Shown here: positions 52,978 to 62,062 of the stretch, piece after piece
How positions within the stretch are numbered: the stretch's first letter is position 1
Layout: every line of letters begins with the position of its first letter
NCBI GenBank assembly: GCA_964496575.1
Contig: CAZCAC010000008.1
Span: 1 to 64,000 of the forward strand
Reading direction: 5' to 3'
Source: CAZCAC01 sp964496575
Lineage (GTDB): Bacteria; Planctomycetota; UBA1135; GCA-002686595
DNA length: 64,000 bases
The notes under the pieces: generated by a model
Told to the model about the DNA's origin: nothing
Database searches by the model: none
The model's input: the letters and a program-made list of their open reading frames with translations, nothing else
Translations under genes and position numbers: made by a program

Positions 52978-53026
52978 ATGCAACTCCAGCCGCTCCAGAG
53001 CATCCCTTGCGGCCATCCCCGGTTCG

Positions 53027-53348
53027 TCACACCCCAATACGGATGATCTCACCAGCTGCCGTGCCGGCCTGCAACGTCTCGATCAGGCGGGGTACCAGAG
53101 GTAGGAGGTCGTCGAAACGGTTCGTTTGGCACTGGAGAACGATGATGGCGATGGCGACACCCTCGAGATTCTGCTCGTACTGCAGATTCTGGTCCATCGT
53201 CAGGAAGACATCGAGCTCCGCGCCGGCCAGCTGGAGAGCTCCCCGTTCTGCTTGCCGGCCATCCCAACTCGGGAACGGTCTGGACATCGTAGTCCTGCAG
53301 GACTCGCTTCAGCCGGCGGGGAAGACACTCGTCAAGAAGCACGCGCAT
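53027..53348 (-). pseudogene. DUF5615-type (PIN-like) toxin, two frameshifts
   Basis: The start MRVLLDECLPRRLKRVL and the end LDVFLTMDQNLQYEQNLEGV match the DUF5615 PIN-like toxin family, but in different reading frames. The expected middle segment (AGKQNGEL after LGW) is present in a third frame. Two single-base deletions, near 53259 (TGGCC instead of TGGGCC) and near 53237, would restore one continuous protein of about 108 aa. The upstream antitoxin gene overlaps its ATG. The gene is therefore dead, or the sequence has errors here. Confidence 0.8.
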
Positions 53349-53550
53349 TGCGTCCGAGCGCCTCCCGGGCTGTCTCGAGTGCGGCGACTGCCTGTTCACG
53401 CGTCACTGTCGGGTAGTCGGCCAGAAAATCGTCAAGGCGATCGCCGGCCTCGAGATAGTCGATGAGTGCCTGCACCGGGACTCGTGTGCCCTTGAACACT
53501 GCGGTGCCCCCCAATACCTGGTCGGAGCGTTCGATAGGAAACTCATGCAC
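53332..53550 (-). CDS. DUF433-family antitoxin
   Basis: A 72-aa protein of the DUF433 family: SDQVLGGTAVFKGTRVPVQA and DYLEAGDRLDDFLADYPTVT are its signature, and the predicted fold is a small helix-turn-helix domain that binds DNA and neutralises a DUF5615 toxin. It overlaps the toxin start by 17 bp, the usual order of such pairs. The start codon is a GTG at 53550 with GGGGGT upstream; there is no ATG. It is intact while its toxin is frameshifted. Confidence 0.8.
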   Translation of the reverse strand: MHEFPIERSDQVLGGTAVFKGTRVPVQALIDYLEAGDRLDDFLADYPTVTREQAVAALETAREALGRNARAS

Positions 53551-53899
53551 GTGAACGTACCCCCAGATGCAGCGTACGGCAGACAGTGCACCCGGTCATC
53601 CGAGGGCCGGCCTGGGCCCGCATTGAGCCTGTCGCCGTGGCTCTTCTGTGCAGATCCTTGCACCCTCCCGGCGCCCTCCCACAATGCAGGGCTCCTGACA
53701 CATGCGCCCCGATTCATGCAACCATCCGCTCATGGCTCAGCAGGGAAACGGCGTGTCGGGCTCGCTCCCTGGTCGGTGTCGATCGCGGCCCCCGTCAAAG
53801 CGTTGCATACCTTATGACGCACCCCCTCATCGTGAATGAACGGCATTCGGCCAATGCCGCCACTCCACGCACCTATGTCAGGAGCCCTGCAATGTTCCC
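53551..53899. other. 349-bp gap with one small stem-loop
   Basis: No gene is recognisable on either strand. The only structure seen is a stem-loop at 53841-53859 (cggcatt, loop cggcc, aatgccg). The region holds the promoter of the GH95-like gene and, on the other strand, that of the DUF433 gene. Confidence 0.5.
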
Positions 53900-56308
53900 A
53901 TGAACCTCGACCGCCGCACCTTCCTCCAATCCTCCGTGGCCCTCGCCGCCGGCATCGCTCACGGAGCTCCCCTCTCCCGATTCACCACGCCTCTGCGGCC
54001 GCAGTTCCTGCCCAACCCGTCGCACAACCTGCGCTTCGAAACGCCGGTGACCGTCTGGGACGAGGCGTTGCCCCTCGGCAACGGCCTGCTCGGCGCGCTG
54101 GTCTGGGGAGACGGTTCGCCGCTGAAGATCTCACTCGACCGCACCGATCTCTGGGATCTCCGGCCGGTGCCGCAGTACCGCTCAGAGGACTACTCCTACG
54201 AGAGGATGCGCGAGTGGGTTCGCGACGGTCGCCTGGACGATCTGCACCGGCTGTACGACGATCCCTACGGTAACGCCGGTCCGACGAAGATCCCGGCGGG
54301 ACGGATCGAGCTCTCCATCGAGGGGCTGGAGCCGTTCCATCAGACCTGGCTCGATCTCGCCAACGCGGCGGCGGCCGTCGAGTGGCAAGGAGGGGCCCGA
54401 GCGATGGTCATGGTCCACGCGACCCGCCAGGTCGGGATCGTCGAGATCGTCGGGACCGAGAATCCGATCGTCAACCTGATCCCTCCCGCCTTCGGTGGAG
54501 AGGTGGACGATCCCGCCGGCCCGGGCAAGATCAGCCCCGGAGACCTCGCCTCGCTAGGCTACGAGCCTCCGGAGGTCACGAGCGGGGATGACTTCAGTGC
54601 GTACACCCAGAAAGGGTGGAAAGGATTCTTCTTCGCCGTGGCGGTCGTCTGGCAGCGGATCGGCGACAGCTGGCTGGCGGCCTGGTCGATCGCGACGCAC
54701 AAGGAAACGCCGAAGCCTCTGGACCTGGCGATGCAGCGCTGCCGCAATGCCCTGCGAACCGACTTCAACAGGATCTCGTGGGCCCACATCGAGTGGTGGC
54801 GCAACTACTGGAGCGAATCGTGGATCGACGTGCCCAACCCGATCGTCGAGCGGCAGTGGATGCTCGACAACTACAAGTTCGGGGCGGCCACCAGAAAGGA
54901 CACTCCCCCGATCACCTTGCAGGGGCCATGGACCGCCGACAACGGGAAGATCCCGCCGTGGAAGGGAGACTACCACCACGACCTGAATACCGAGCTCAGC
55001 TACTGGCCCGCCTACTCGGGAAACCACATCGACGGTGCCAAGGGCTTCGTCAACTGGCTATGGAAGACCCGACGAGCGTCGAAGACCTGGACGAAGAGGT
55101 TCTTCGGCCTCGAGGGCCTGAACGTACCGATGACCGCTGACCTGCGGGGGCGGCAGATCGGTGGCTGGCACCAGTACACGCACTCGGCCACGACGGGCGC
55201 CTGGCTCGCGCATCACTTCTATCTGCACTGGCGCTACACCATGGACCAGAAGTTCCTCACCGAGCGGGCCTGGCCGTACCTGCGCGAGGTGGCGGTGTTC
55301 CTGGAAGCGGTGACGGAGAAGCAGGAGAACGGGCTGCGGACGCTGCCGCTGAGCTCGTCGCCCGAGATCAACGACAACCGGCTCGAAGCGTGGTTCCCGT
55401 CGATCACCAATTACGACCTGGCGCTGATCCGCTGGCTCTTCGGTGCCGCCGCAGAGCTGGCCGCAGAGGTTGGCGAAGAAGCGGAGGCGGAGAAGTGGCG
55501 CGGCGTGCTCGTCGAGATGCCGAAGCTGGCCAAGGACTCCGAGGACGGCCGGCTTCTGGTGGCCGAGGGAATCCCGCTCCACGCTTCCCACCGCCACTTC
55601 TCACACCTGATGGCGATTCACCCGCTGGGCCTGATCCAGCGCGAGAACGGCGAAGAAGATCAGCAGACGATTCGCGCCGCCCTGGAGGAGATGAAGACTC
55701 TGGGGACCGACTGGTGGACCGGGTACAGCTTCGCCTGGCAGGCCTCGATCGCCGCCCGGGCCGGTGATGGAGCTGCTGCGGAGCGGGCCCTGGAGATCTT
55801 CTCCACCGCGTTCTGTCTGCGGAACAGCTTCCACTGCAACGGTGACCAGTCGGAGTACGGTCTCTCGAAGTTCCGCTACCGGCCGTTCACGCTGGAAGGG
55901 AACTTCGCGGCCGCCGCAGCGCTGCAGGAGATGCTCCTGCAGAGCTACAGCGGAGTCGTCCGCCTCTTCCCGGCAATCCCCGAGAGCTGGCGTGACGTGT
56001 CCTTCCGTACCCTGAGGACCGACGGGGCGCTACTGGTCTCCGCCACTCGCAAGGAGGGAGTGGTCACTCGTGTCGAGATCTTCCCGGGGTTCGAAGGAGA
56101 GCAGGTGCGCAAGGTGCGCCTCGCCGACCCCTTCGGCGGCGCAGAGTTCGTGGTGGAGATCTTCCCCACCTTGGAGATCGAGCGTGTCGACGGCGAGCTG
56201 CGCTTCGACCTCCCCGCCGCGGAGGGGGTCGGGCTGGTGCTGAAGTCCGAGAAGGAAAAGCAGGAGAAGGAAAAGGAGAAGAACAAGGGCGACTGGGATG
56301 GGTTCTAG
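53900..56308 (+). CDS. glycoside hydrolase family 95-like enzyme, Tat-exported
   Basis: An 802-aa enzyme with a Tat signal (DRRTFLQSSVALAAG). The N-terminal beta domain has VTVWDEALPLGNGLLGALVW, the hallmark start of GH95 (alpha-L-fucosidase / alpha-galactosidase); NAGPTKIPAGRIELS follows. The (alpha/alpha)6 catalytic domain (about 300-690) includes YHHDLNTELSYWPAYSGNH, LSSSPEINDN and GYSFAWQASIAARAGDGAAA. The C-terminal beta domain ends about 780, followed by a Lys/Glu-rich tail. It probably removes fucose or galactose from exported glycans in the periplasm. The start ATG 53900 has no good ribosome site but begins directly with the Tat motif. It stands alone; the convergent EVE gene ends 12 bp away. 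Confidence 0.85.
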   Translation: MNLDRRTFLQSSVALAAGIAHGAPLSRFTTPLRPQFLPNPSHNLRFETPVTVWDEALPLGNGLLGALVWGDGSPLKISLDRTDLWDLRPVPQYRSEDYSYERMREWVRDGRLDDLHRLYDDPYGNAGPTKIPAGRIELSIEGLEPFHQTWLDLANAAAAVEWQGGARAMVMVHATRQVGIVEIVGTENPIVNLIPPAFGGEVDDPAGPGKISPGDLASLGYEPPEVTSGDDFSAYTQKGWKGFFFAVAVVWQRIGDSWLAAWSIATHKETPKPLDLAMQRCRNALRTDFNRISWAHIEWWRNYWSESWIDVPNPIVERQWMLDNYKFGAATRKDTPPITLQGPWTADNGKIPPWKGDYHHDLNTELSYWPAYSGNHIDGAKGFVNWLWKTRRASKTWTKRFFGLEGLNVPMTADLRGRQIGGWHQYTHSATTGAWLAHHFYLHWRYTMDQKFLTERAWPYLREVAVFLEAVTEKQENGLRTLPLSSSPEINDNRLEAWFPSITNYDLALIRWLFGAAAELAAEVGEEAEAEKWRGVLVEMPKLAKDSEDGRLLVAEGIPLHASHRHFSHLMAIHPLGLIQRENGEEDQQTIRAALEEMKTLGTDWWTGYSFAWQASIAARAGDGAAAERALEIFSTAFCLRNSFHCNGDQSEYGLSKFRYRPFTLEGNFAAAAALQEMLLQSYSGVVRLFPAIPESWRDVSFRTLRTDGALLVSATRKEGVVTRVEIFPGFEGEQVRKVRLADPFGGAEFVVEIFPTLEIERVDGELRFDLPAAEGVGLVLKSEKEKQEKEKEKNKGDWDGF

Positions 56309-56320
56309 CAGAACCGGTCG

Positions 56321-56806
56321 CTACTCGTCCTCCATCCCGCCCATCTTCAGGACCTCGCACCACTCCTCCACGGTCACCGGCTGAATCGAGAGGCGCTGGC
56401 CCCGCTGGACCACGGCCATCTCGGCGAGTCGCGGGTTCTCCTTCAGCTCCTGGAGCGGGATGAAGCGGGGCAACCTCTTCCGCGCCTTCACGTCGAACAT
56501 CAGCCAGCACGGGTCGTCCGGAGCGCTCTTGGGATCGTGATGGGAATCCGCGGGGTCGAACTGTGTGTGATCGGGGTAGGCTTCCCGCACCACCTCGGCC
56601 ACGCCCACCACGCCCGGGGGTTTGGCACCCGAGTGATAGAAGAGCAGGAGGTCGCCCACCTTCATCTCGTCGCGGATGAAGTTGCGGACCTGGTAGTTGC
56701 GGATGCCGTCCCAGCACGTGCGCCGGCCGCGGGACTTCCACAGGTCCTCCCAGGAGAAGGCCGAAGGCTCGGATTTGACCAGCCAGTAGCGAGGTGAAGC
56801 ACTCAT
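56321..56806 (-). CDS. EVE-domain (PUA-like) protein
   Basis: A 161-aa cytosolic protein made of one EVE domain, related to PUA and YTH folds, which bind modified nucleotides in DNA or RNA. Family marks: YWLVKSEPSAFSWEDL, WDGIRNYQVRNFIRD, GDLLLFYHSGAKPPGVVGVA, PCWLMFDVKARKRLPRFIPL and LAEMAVVQRGQRLSIQPVT. Full-length compared to family members (about 150-160 aa). The role in bacteria is not firmly known. No strong ribosome site. It converges on the GH95-like gene. Confidence 0.92.
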   Translation of the reverse strand: MSASPRYWLVKSEPSAFSWEDLWKSRGRRTCWDGIRNYQVRNFIRDEMKVGDLLLFYHSGAKPPGVVGVAEVVREAYPDHTQFDPADSHHDPKSAPDDPCWLMFDVKARKRLPRFIPLQELKENPRLAEMAVVQRGQRLSIQPVTVEEWCEVLKMGGMEDE

Positions 56807-56944
56807 CGATCGAAGGGGAAGGTCGCGATTCCGCTCGGGTTCACGGAGCCAATCCTAGCGAGGTGGCCCGGCGGCTTCGAGGTGACGGAGTCCGGAACGC
56901 GGATCCGATTCGCAGATCGCACCCGCTCGCTCGGGGGGTAGTGC

Positions 56945-58273
56945 TCAGAGCTCGCGGACCGAGAGCTCGGTGAACCGGGCATCTCCTCCGACCATCCCCA
57001 GTCCGACCCGCGAGCTCTCGACCGTCACGCTGGCCTCGAGCACCTGGTCTCCGTTCATGAACACCCGGGCCTGCCCCTCCTCGACCACCAGGATCAGGTC
57101 GACGCTGGATCCGCCGGGGAGCCGGTATTCGCCCGTGCTGGCCACGGGACCGTCGTGCGAGTAGAGGAAGACTCCATTGCCCAGGAACATCGCCCGGGCG
57201 CCATCTCCGTAGCGGATCTTGACGCCCCAGCACTGCCCGCCGGTCTCCACCTTCGCCCGGATGACGCAGTCACCGAACTGCTTCTTGGCGACCTCGACGA
57301 TCGACCAGTCCCCGCCGCTCGAGTTGTGTACCTCGGCGGACGAGCTCTCGAGTTTCCATTCCCCGACCTCATCGGTCGTCTCGAGCTCTCCCAGGAGCCC
57401 TTGCCACTCCTCCGGCTTCCCCAGCACCTCGCTCGGTATCCGCTCTTCGGGCGAGAGAACGTGGCTGAACTCACCGCCGTCGCCGCGCCGTCGCTTCAAG
57501 AGGATCTCGAGCGAGGGGCGGACTGGAAAGTCGTCGAGTCACTCGTGCCAACCCTTCTCGATCTTCTCGATCGACTTGCCCAGCGCCTTCCGGATCGGCT
57601 TGCCGTGGTAGTAGGTCATCACCTTTTTCGGCGGGTACGTCTCGAGCAGGTAAAGGAAGAAGCTCCCACCGACGTCGTAGCCGTTGAAGCCTGGGTGCTC
57701 TCGAAGAAAGGCATAGAAGTCGGGGTGCTCGACCAGGGTCTTCAGCTCCGGGAGACTTCCCCGCTTGCGCTCGTAGGCCGCCACCGCGTGGACGGGGATA
57801 CCGTGCACGTATTCCAGCACCGCGTTGGCGATCCCCTCCGCGAAGAACATGTTGCGGGGTTCGTCACCGGTCGACTTCATCGCGGCCACGACGATGTGGA
57901 CCAGCTCGTGCTTGCGCGTCTGGTCGTTGTCCCAGGGGATGTGGACCTCCCGACCCGCGGCGAACCCTCCCGAGCCGCCGAGGCCGGTGATCGAGTTCAT
58001 CTCCGCGACGCTGTCGTAGAGGAAGAGCCCGAAGCGCGGCCTCTCCTGGACCTTGCCCGCGATCCCGAGCTCCCTCACGATCTCGGCGTACTCCAGCTCG
58101 ATCTCGTGTGCGACCCGATCGACCGAGGCGCCGGCCCGAGAGCTCGGCCGGTAGCGAATCTTGAAGTGCTCGGTCTCCTGCTCTCCGGTCAGGTACCTGG
58201 CGGTCTCGCCGATGTCAGCCTGAGCGGTGCCGGCGAACAGGAGAAGTGCGATCCAGAGGCTGAGGTTCTTCAT
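56945..58273 (-). pseudogene. zinc metallopeptidase plus lectin-fold protein, split by in-frame TGA
   Basis: One frame of 442 positions with a TGA at codon 245 (57539-57541). The first part (244 aa) has a signal peptide (about 1-19) and a gluzincin-type peptidase domain: HExxH in TRKHELVHIVVAAM, third ligand in NMFFAEGIANAV (peptidase-MA-like). After KGWHE the TGA is followed in the same frame by LDDFPVRPSLEILLKRRRGD and a concanavalin-like beta-sandwich (GQCWGVKIRYGDGARAMFLG, VDLILVVEEGQARVFMNGDQ, ending FTELSVREL). CGA (Arg) to TGA is a single C-to-T change that explains the break. The peptidase part alone could fold; a TTG at 57499 could start the second part. The UGA-C context can be leaky in bacteria, so low-level readthrough is possible. 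Confidence 0.8.
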
Positions 58274-58426
58274 GGCGGTCTCGAGGTCAGGGACAGGTCG
58301 TCATCGGGGGCTCGCACCGTGTACACCGGCGGCGCACTGCCGTAACCGACGGATTCACGCAACTGCTCGTGCTCGGGACGATCCGCCTCAGGAACCGTGC
58401 TCGGCTCCAAGAGTCGGCCGGGCACG

Positions 58427-59797
58427 CTAGAGCTCGTACGCCCCCATGTCCACGATCGGGTTGGTGTCCCCGCCGGGATTGGGCGCCAGCGGGTCGTCGG
58501 ACACGCGACGCTTCCAGTCGAGATCGATCGGGACGGGCTCCGTCTGGTTCCCATCGGCGTCGGCGTCCGAGTAGTCTCCGACGATCAGCTCGTTCCGTCC
58601 GGAGTCATTGCTGGGTGATCCCGGCAACAGTCGCAGGTTGCGTCCGGGTCCATCGACGAAGAGCGGGTTGGCCGTGATCACGCCGGCACCGTACGCGCCC
58701 CCCTGGACGTTGCAGTAGGCGAGGTGCTGCCGCCCGCTGAGGTTCGGAGCCTCCGGGGCGCGGTTGAACCAGATGACGCTGTTGCGCACCCGCGACTCCG
58801 CCTTGATCTGCGTCACCGTCCGGGACAGGATTCCGCCTCCGCGCACCGTCGCGTGGTTGTAGGCGATCGTGCAGCCCGAGATCGTCGCCTTGCCGGAGGC
58901 CCACTCGCCGCCGCCGAGGAAGATCGCTCCACCCTCCTCGGCGAGGTTGTCGTAGAGCAATGACTGGCTGATCAGTACGATCGGCGGAAGGCCGGGGATG
59001 TCCGAGCCGATCGAGTGGAGGTAGATCGCCCCACCCTTGAGCGCCGTGTTCCCGCTGAAGCGGCAATGGGAGACCTTGTAGTTGATCGCCTGCCCCCAGA
59101 TGGCGCCACCGTTCTTCTCCGCGTGGTTGTCGATGAACTCACACCAACGCAAGTTGGCGGACGCCGGCTGAGCGTGCAGCCCCGCACCGAAGGTCGCGCG
59201 ATTGTCTCGCATCGTGCAATTGCGCAGACGCAGGGCGGCATTGAACATCAACACGCCACCGCCCTGAGAGTGGCCGGCCGCGTTCGCATTCCCGTCGCGG
59301 ATGAGGAAACCGTCGACCGTCGTCGCGCCGTCGGGGATGCCGGGCCCATTGACCGCGCTCACCACGTGGTACGCGTTGTCGGAGGGATCGCCCAGCACAC
59401 CGAGGTCCCCGCTGAGGATCGTCTGGTCGAAGAGCTCCGCGCGATCGGCGAAGGCGGTCTCCGTTCCGTCGAAGCCGCCCAGCAACCGGACACCGGCAGC
59501 CACGCCGAACGTGGCCGTCCGCGGGTCGCCGGGCTCCGTGGGCACCGCGACGGTGTAGTGCCCTGCCTTGACCCAGATCCGGTCGCCGCTGAGCGCGAGG
59601 GCGGTCGCCGAGTCGATCGAATCGAAGGCCGTCGCCCAGGAGAGACCGTCGCCCAGAGGAGCGGCCGCTGCGTCGACGTGCCATTTGGTCCCGGCGGTGG
59701 CCGGGGAACCACAGACGGCGAGGAGGGTCGCGAGGAGGAGGATCCTCGGAATCGAATGGAGAGGCACGTCGTGGAGGATGGAGAACTCGGTGGTCAT
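58427..59797 (-). CDS. secreted parallel beta-helix protein
   Basis: A 456-aa protein with an N-terminal signal (about 17-35, RILLLATLLAVCGSPATA), then KWHVDAAAAPLGDGLSWATA, a start typical of right-handed beta-helix surface proteins. Coil repeats are clear: HSQGGGVLMFNAALRLRNCT, FGAGLHAQPASANLRWCE, NGGAIWGQAINYKVSHC, KGGAIYLHSI, EGGAIFLGGGEWASGKA and RGGGILSRTV, and the end PIVDMGAYEL is a conserved C-terminal motif of this family. Adhesion or polysaccharide binding is possible; no lyase residues assigned. The ATG at 59797 is chosen; the frame is open to 59944. It is divergent from the pilin gene. Confidence 0.8.
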   Translation of the reverse strand: MTTEFSILHDVPLHSIPRILLLATLLAVCGSPATAGTKWHVDAAAAPLGDGLSWATAFDSIDSATALALSGDRIWVKAGHYTVAVPTEPGDPRTATFGVAAGVRLLGGFDGTETAFADRAELFDQTILSGDLGVLGDPSDNAYHVVSAVNGPGIPDGATTVDGFLIRDGNANAAGHSQGGGVLMFNAALRLRNCTMRDNRATFGAGLHAQPASANLRWCEFIDNHAEKNGGAIWGQAINYKVSHCRFSGNTALKGGAIYLHSIGSDIPGLPPIVLISQSLLYDNLAEEGGAIFLGGGEWASGKATISGCTIAYNHATVRGGGILSRTVTQIKAESRVRNSVIWFNRAPEAPNLSGRQHLAYCNVQGGAYGAGVITANPLFVDGPGRNLRLLPGSPSNDSGRNELIVGDYSDADADGNQTEPVPIDLDWKRRVSDDPLAPNPGGDTNPIVDMGAYEL

Positions 59798-60325
59798 GAC
59801 TGCTGGATGGCGGGTTTGAACACCCCGGGAGGGGGCTCTCGAGGGGGAACCACTCCATCCTAGCCCGGATCGGGTTTTCTTGTGGCTCTCCCCGTTCCGG
59901 GGCCCGGCTCGTCGCGCGGTGTCCCATCGGTGCGACGCTTCCACGCTTCGTGGGGGGCGGTGGTGCGGCTCTCGGCCAGGCCCGGTCGGTTTCGCCCAGC
60001 ACCGGGAATCCGGTGACCGGTGGGGGGAGCGGAATGGGCTCCCAGGCGGAGTGGCGACCCCCTGCGGGCGGCTTTCGAGGTCGGGGGGGCGGTCGCCTCG
60101 CCCTGAGAGAGGCGAACGAGCCGGGTGGGAGACGCCGGACGGCCCGGGCTTCCGGTGGGGGAGTGAGCCCTCGCGAGGCCTGCCGGTAGCCCAGGCGAGG
60201 GTGAGACGATTTCGGATCGCCCGTCCCTGGGCCCTTTAGTGGATGACCGGACTCCTCCGATTGGGACCCGAGTGATCCCTCTCCCCCATTCTCATAGTTC
60301 TCACGTACGCAAGGAGTCTCTCGAG
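59798..60325. other. 528-bp GC-rich divergent gap with several stem-loops
   Basis: No protein gene fits. Three short inverted repeats occur on the pilin side: gggagc 60025-60030 with gctccc 60038-60043; cgcctc 60094-60099 with gaggcg 60109-60114; ccctcgc 60168-60174 with gcgaggg 60195-60201. A weak cccg-gat-cggg-tttt element is at 59864-59878. The region must hold the promoters for the beta-helix gene and the pilin gene. It does not match RNase P, tmRNA or SRP RNA motifs that I know. Confidence 0.45.
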
Positions 60326-60862
60326 ATGAGATCCATGACCCGCCATCAAGAGCGCTTTTCCCTTCTGCGCGCCGGCTTCACCCTGGTCGAGCTTCTGATC
60401 GTGGTCGCGATCCTCGCGATCCTCGCCGCTGTCGCGATTCCGCAGTTCACCAGCAGTGCCGAGGACGCCAAGGAAAGCGCGATGCAGAGCAACCTGGGGA
60501 TTCTGCGGAACTCTCTGGAGCTGTATCGATTCCAGCACGATTCCGAGTACCCCGGCTATCCCGCCGCGGGCGGCGCCCCGACCGAGACGGAGTTCATCAA
60601 CCAGATGACCCTGTCCAGCAAGGCGGACCACTCGACGGCCGCCGTGGGCACCGCGGGCTTCAACCTGGGTCCGTACATCAAGGAAACGATCCCGGCGAAC
60701 CCGCACAACGGACTCAGCACCGTGGACGTTCTCGCGGACGCCGACGCGTTCCCCGTAGCCGGTGACGACTCGACCGGTTGGGTCTACAAGCCCGCGATCG
60801 GGAAGATCCGCGCCAACTCGACCGGAACCGCGCCGTCCGGCACGGACTGGTTCGACCTCTAG
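60326..60862 (+). CDS. type IV pilin / GspG-like prepilin
   Basis: A 178-aa prepilin. The short basic leader RHQERFSLLRAG is followed by the prepilin peptidase site G|FTLVELLIVVAILAIL with Glu at position 5 of the mature chain. The hydrophobic helix continues to AAVAIPQF and then the amphipathic SSAEDAKESAMQSNLGILRN, as in GspG / PulG-type major pseudopilins and planctomycete pilins. AAGGAG lies 9 nt before ATG 60326; the open frame from 60239 is not used. It stands 138 bp before pilM and is probably a structural subunit of the same machine. Confidence 0.9.
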   Translation: MRSMTRHQERFSLLRAGFTLVELLIVVAILAILAAVAIPQFTSSAEDAKESAMQSNLGILRNSLELYRFQHDSEYPGYPAAGGAPTETEFINQMTLSSKADHSTAAVGTAGFNLGPYIKETIPANPHNGLSTVDVLADADAFPVAGDDSTGWVYKPAIGKIRANSTGTAPSGTDWFDL

Positions 60863-61000
60863 GCCGAAACGGCGATGGCTGGTCTGCGCGAGTGGACGGC
60901 GGAGTGAGTCCCATTCCGCCGTAACCGATCCGTCCCGGTTCATTCGACAGCGAATGCGGCGACTCGGTCTCCACTCGCGGGACACGAGGCTATCGATTCC

Positions 61001-62062
61001 ATGCGTAGCCCATCCAAGCACCGCAAGCGATCGGCGATCGGTCTCGACGTCGGCGATCACGCTGTCAAGTGCGTCCAGCTGGAGAACTACCGCGGCGACC
61101 TCCGCGTGCGCGAAATCTGTTGCGTGGAGGTCGAAGCGGGGCCAGCCGGTCCCTCCGGACAACGAGAGCGAGTCCTGGAAGCGGCACAGCGCGCCCTGCG
61201 AGCTGGCGACTTTCACGGTCGGGATTGCCTCAGCTCCCTGCGGCTCTTCGAGACCACGACACGCCATGTCCGCATCCCCGCCGACGAGGTGAACCGGGCC
61301 GAGGATGTCCTCGTCCGGGAGCTGCAAGAGGGCGAGCTCGCCCCGGGTTCTTCCCTGCAGTTCCAGAAGGTCACCGAGCTGATGGACCGTGGGCAACGCC
61401 AGTGCGAGTTCCTCTGCAGCATCGCCGACCCTCGAGTCGTGCGCGAGCACCTCGACCTGCTCTCCGCGTTGCGTCTCCGTCCGCAGGCCATCGATCTCGA
61501 ATCCTGTGCACAGATCCGGCCCTTCACTCGAGAGGGTGACGACGACGAAGGCAGCATTCGACTGATCATCGATCTGGGTTGTCGCTGCTCCAGGCTGATC
61601 CTCGTCAAGGCGTCGAGCCCGATTCAGATGCGCACCGTGCCCGTCGGTGGGGCGGACCTCCAGAAGACGTTGAAGCAGCGGCTCCAGCTCGACTTCCAGG
61701 CGCTCCGCGACCTCGCCGAGGCGAACAGACAGGACTCCTCGGCGGATCTCGGTGATCTCAAGGTGGCGATCTCGGGCACGCTGAGTCAGCACCTGGACCA
61801 GATCGTGAATCGCGTCTTCGAGTGCTCGCGCTACGCCGCGACGCTGTTCGGGGGCCAGAAGGTCGAGACCTTCCGGGTGCTGGGCGGTGCAGCGGCGCTG
61901 CCCGGAGTCGTGGAGTACCTCGCCCGGAACCTGAACATGACGGTCGAGGAAGCCGATCCATTTCGCGCTATCGGCCTGGAGCTGCCGCTCACCTCGCGGA
62001 GCGTCACCCCGGGTTCCTTCGCCACGGCCGTAGGGCTGGCGATGAGAGGAATGGCCGCATGA
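61001..62062 (+). CDS. pilM: PilM, actin-like type IV pilus assembly ATPase
   Basis: A 353-aa cytoplasmic protein of the FtsA/MreB-like PilM family. The phosphate-1 motif is near the N terminus (AIGLDVGDHAVKCVQLEN). The phosphate-2-like motif LIIDLGCRCSRLILV and the adenosine motif FRVLGGAAALPGVVEYL complete the actin fold. PilM binds the cytoplasmic N terminus of PilN and connects the inner-membrane complex to the motor. It starts at ATG 61001 and overlaps pilN by ATGA. First gene of a pilM-N-O-P-Q operon. Confidence 0.93.
   Translation: MRSPSKHRKRSAIGLDVGDHAVKCVQLENYRGDLRVREICCVEVEAGPAGPSGQRERVLEAAQRALRAGDFHGRDCLSSLRLFETTTRHVRIPADEVNRAEDVLVRELQEGELAPGSSLQFQKVTELMDRGQRQCEFLCSIADPRVVREHLDLLSALRLRPQAIDLESCAQIRPFTREGDDDEGSIRLIIDLGCRCSRLILVKASSPIQMRTVPVGGADLQKTLKQRLQLDFQALRDLAEANRQDSSADLGDLKVAISGTLSQHLDQIVNRVFECSRYAATLFGGQKVETFRVLGGAAALPGVVEYLARNLNMTVEEADPFRAIGLELPLTSRSVTPGSFATAVGLAMRGMAA

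Noticed and set aside
59864..59880. cccg-gat-cggg-tttt as an intrinsic terminator
   Set aside because: The stem is only 4 bp and no plus-strand gene lies upstream of it; kept only as a remark in the gap entry.
60050..60066. sigma-54-type promoter (TGGC...TGC) for the pilin gene
   Set aside because: The GG and GC are 9 rather than 10 bases apart and the rest of the consensus is missing.
59798..60325. RNase P, tmRNA or SRP RNA gene in the GC-rich gap
   Set aside because: None of the conserved core sequences of these RNAs is present.
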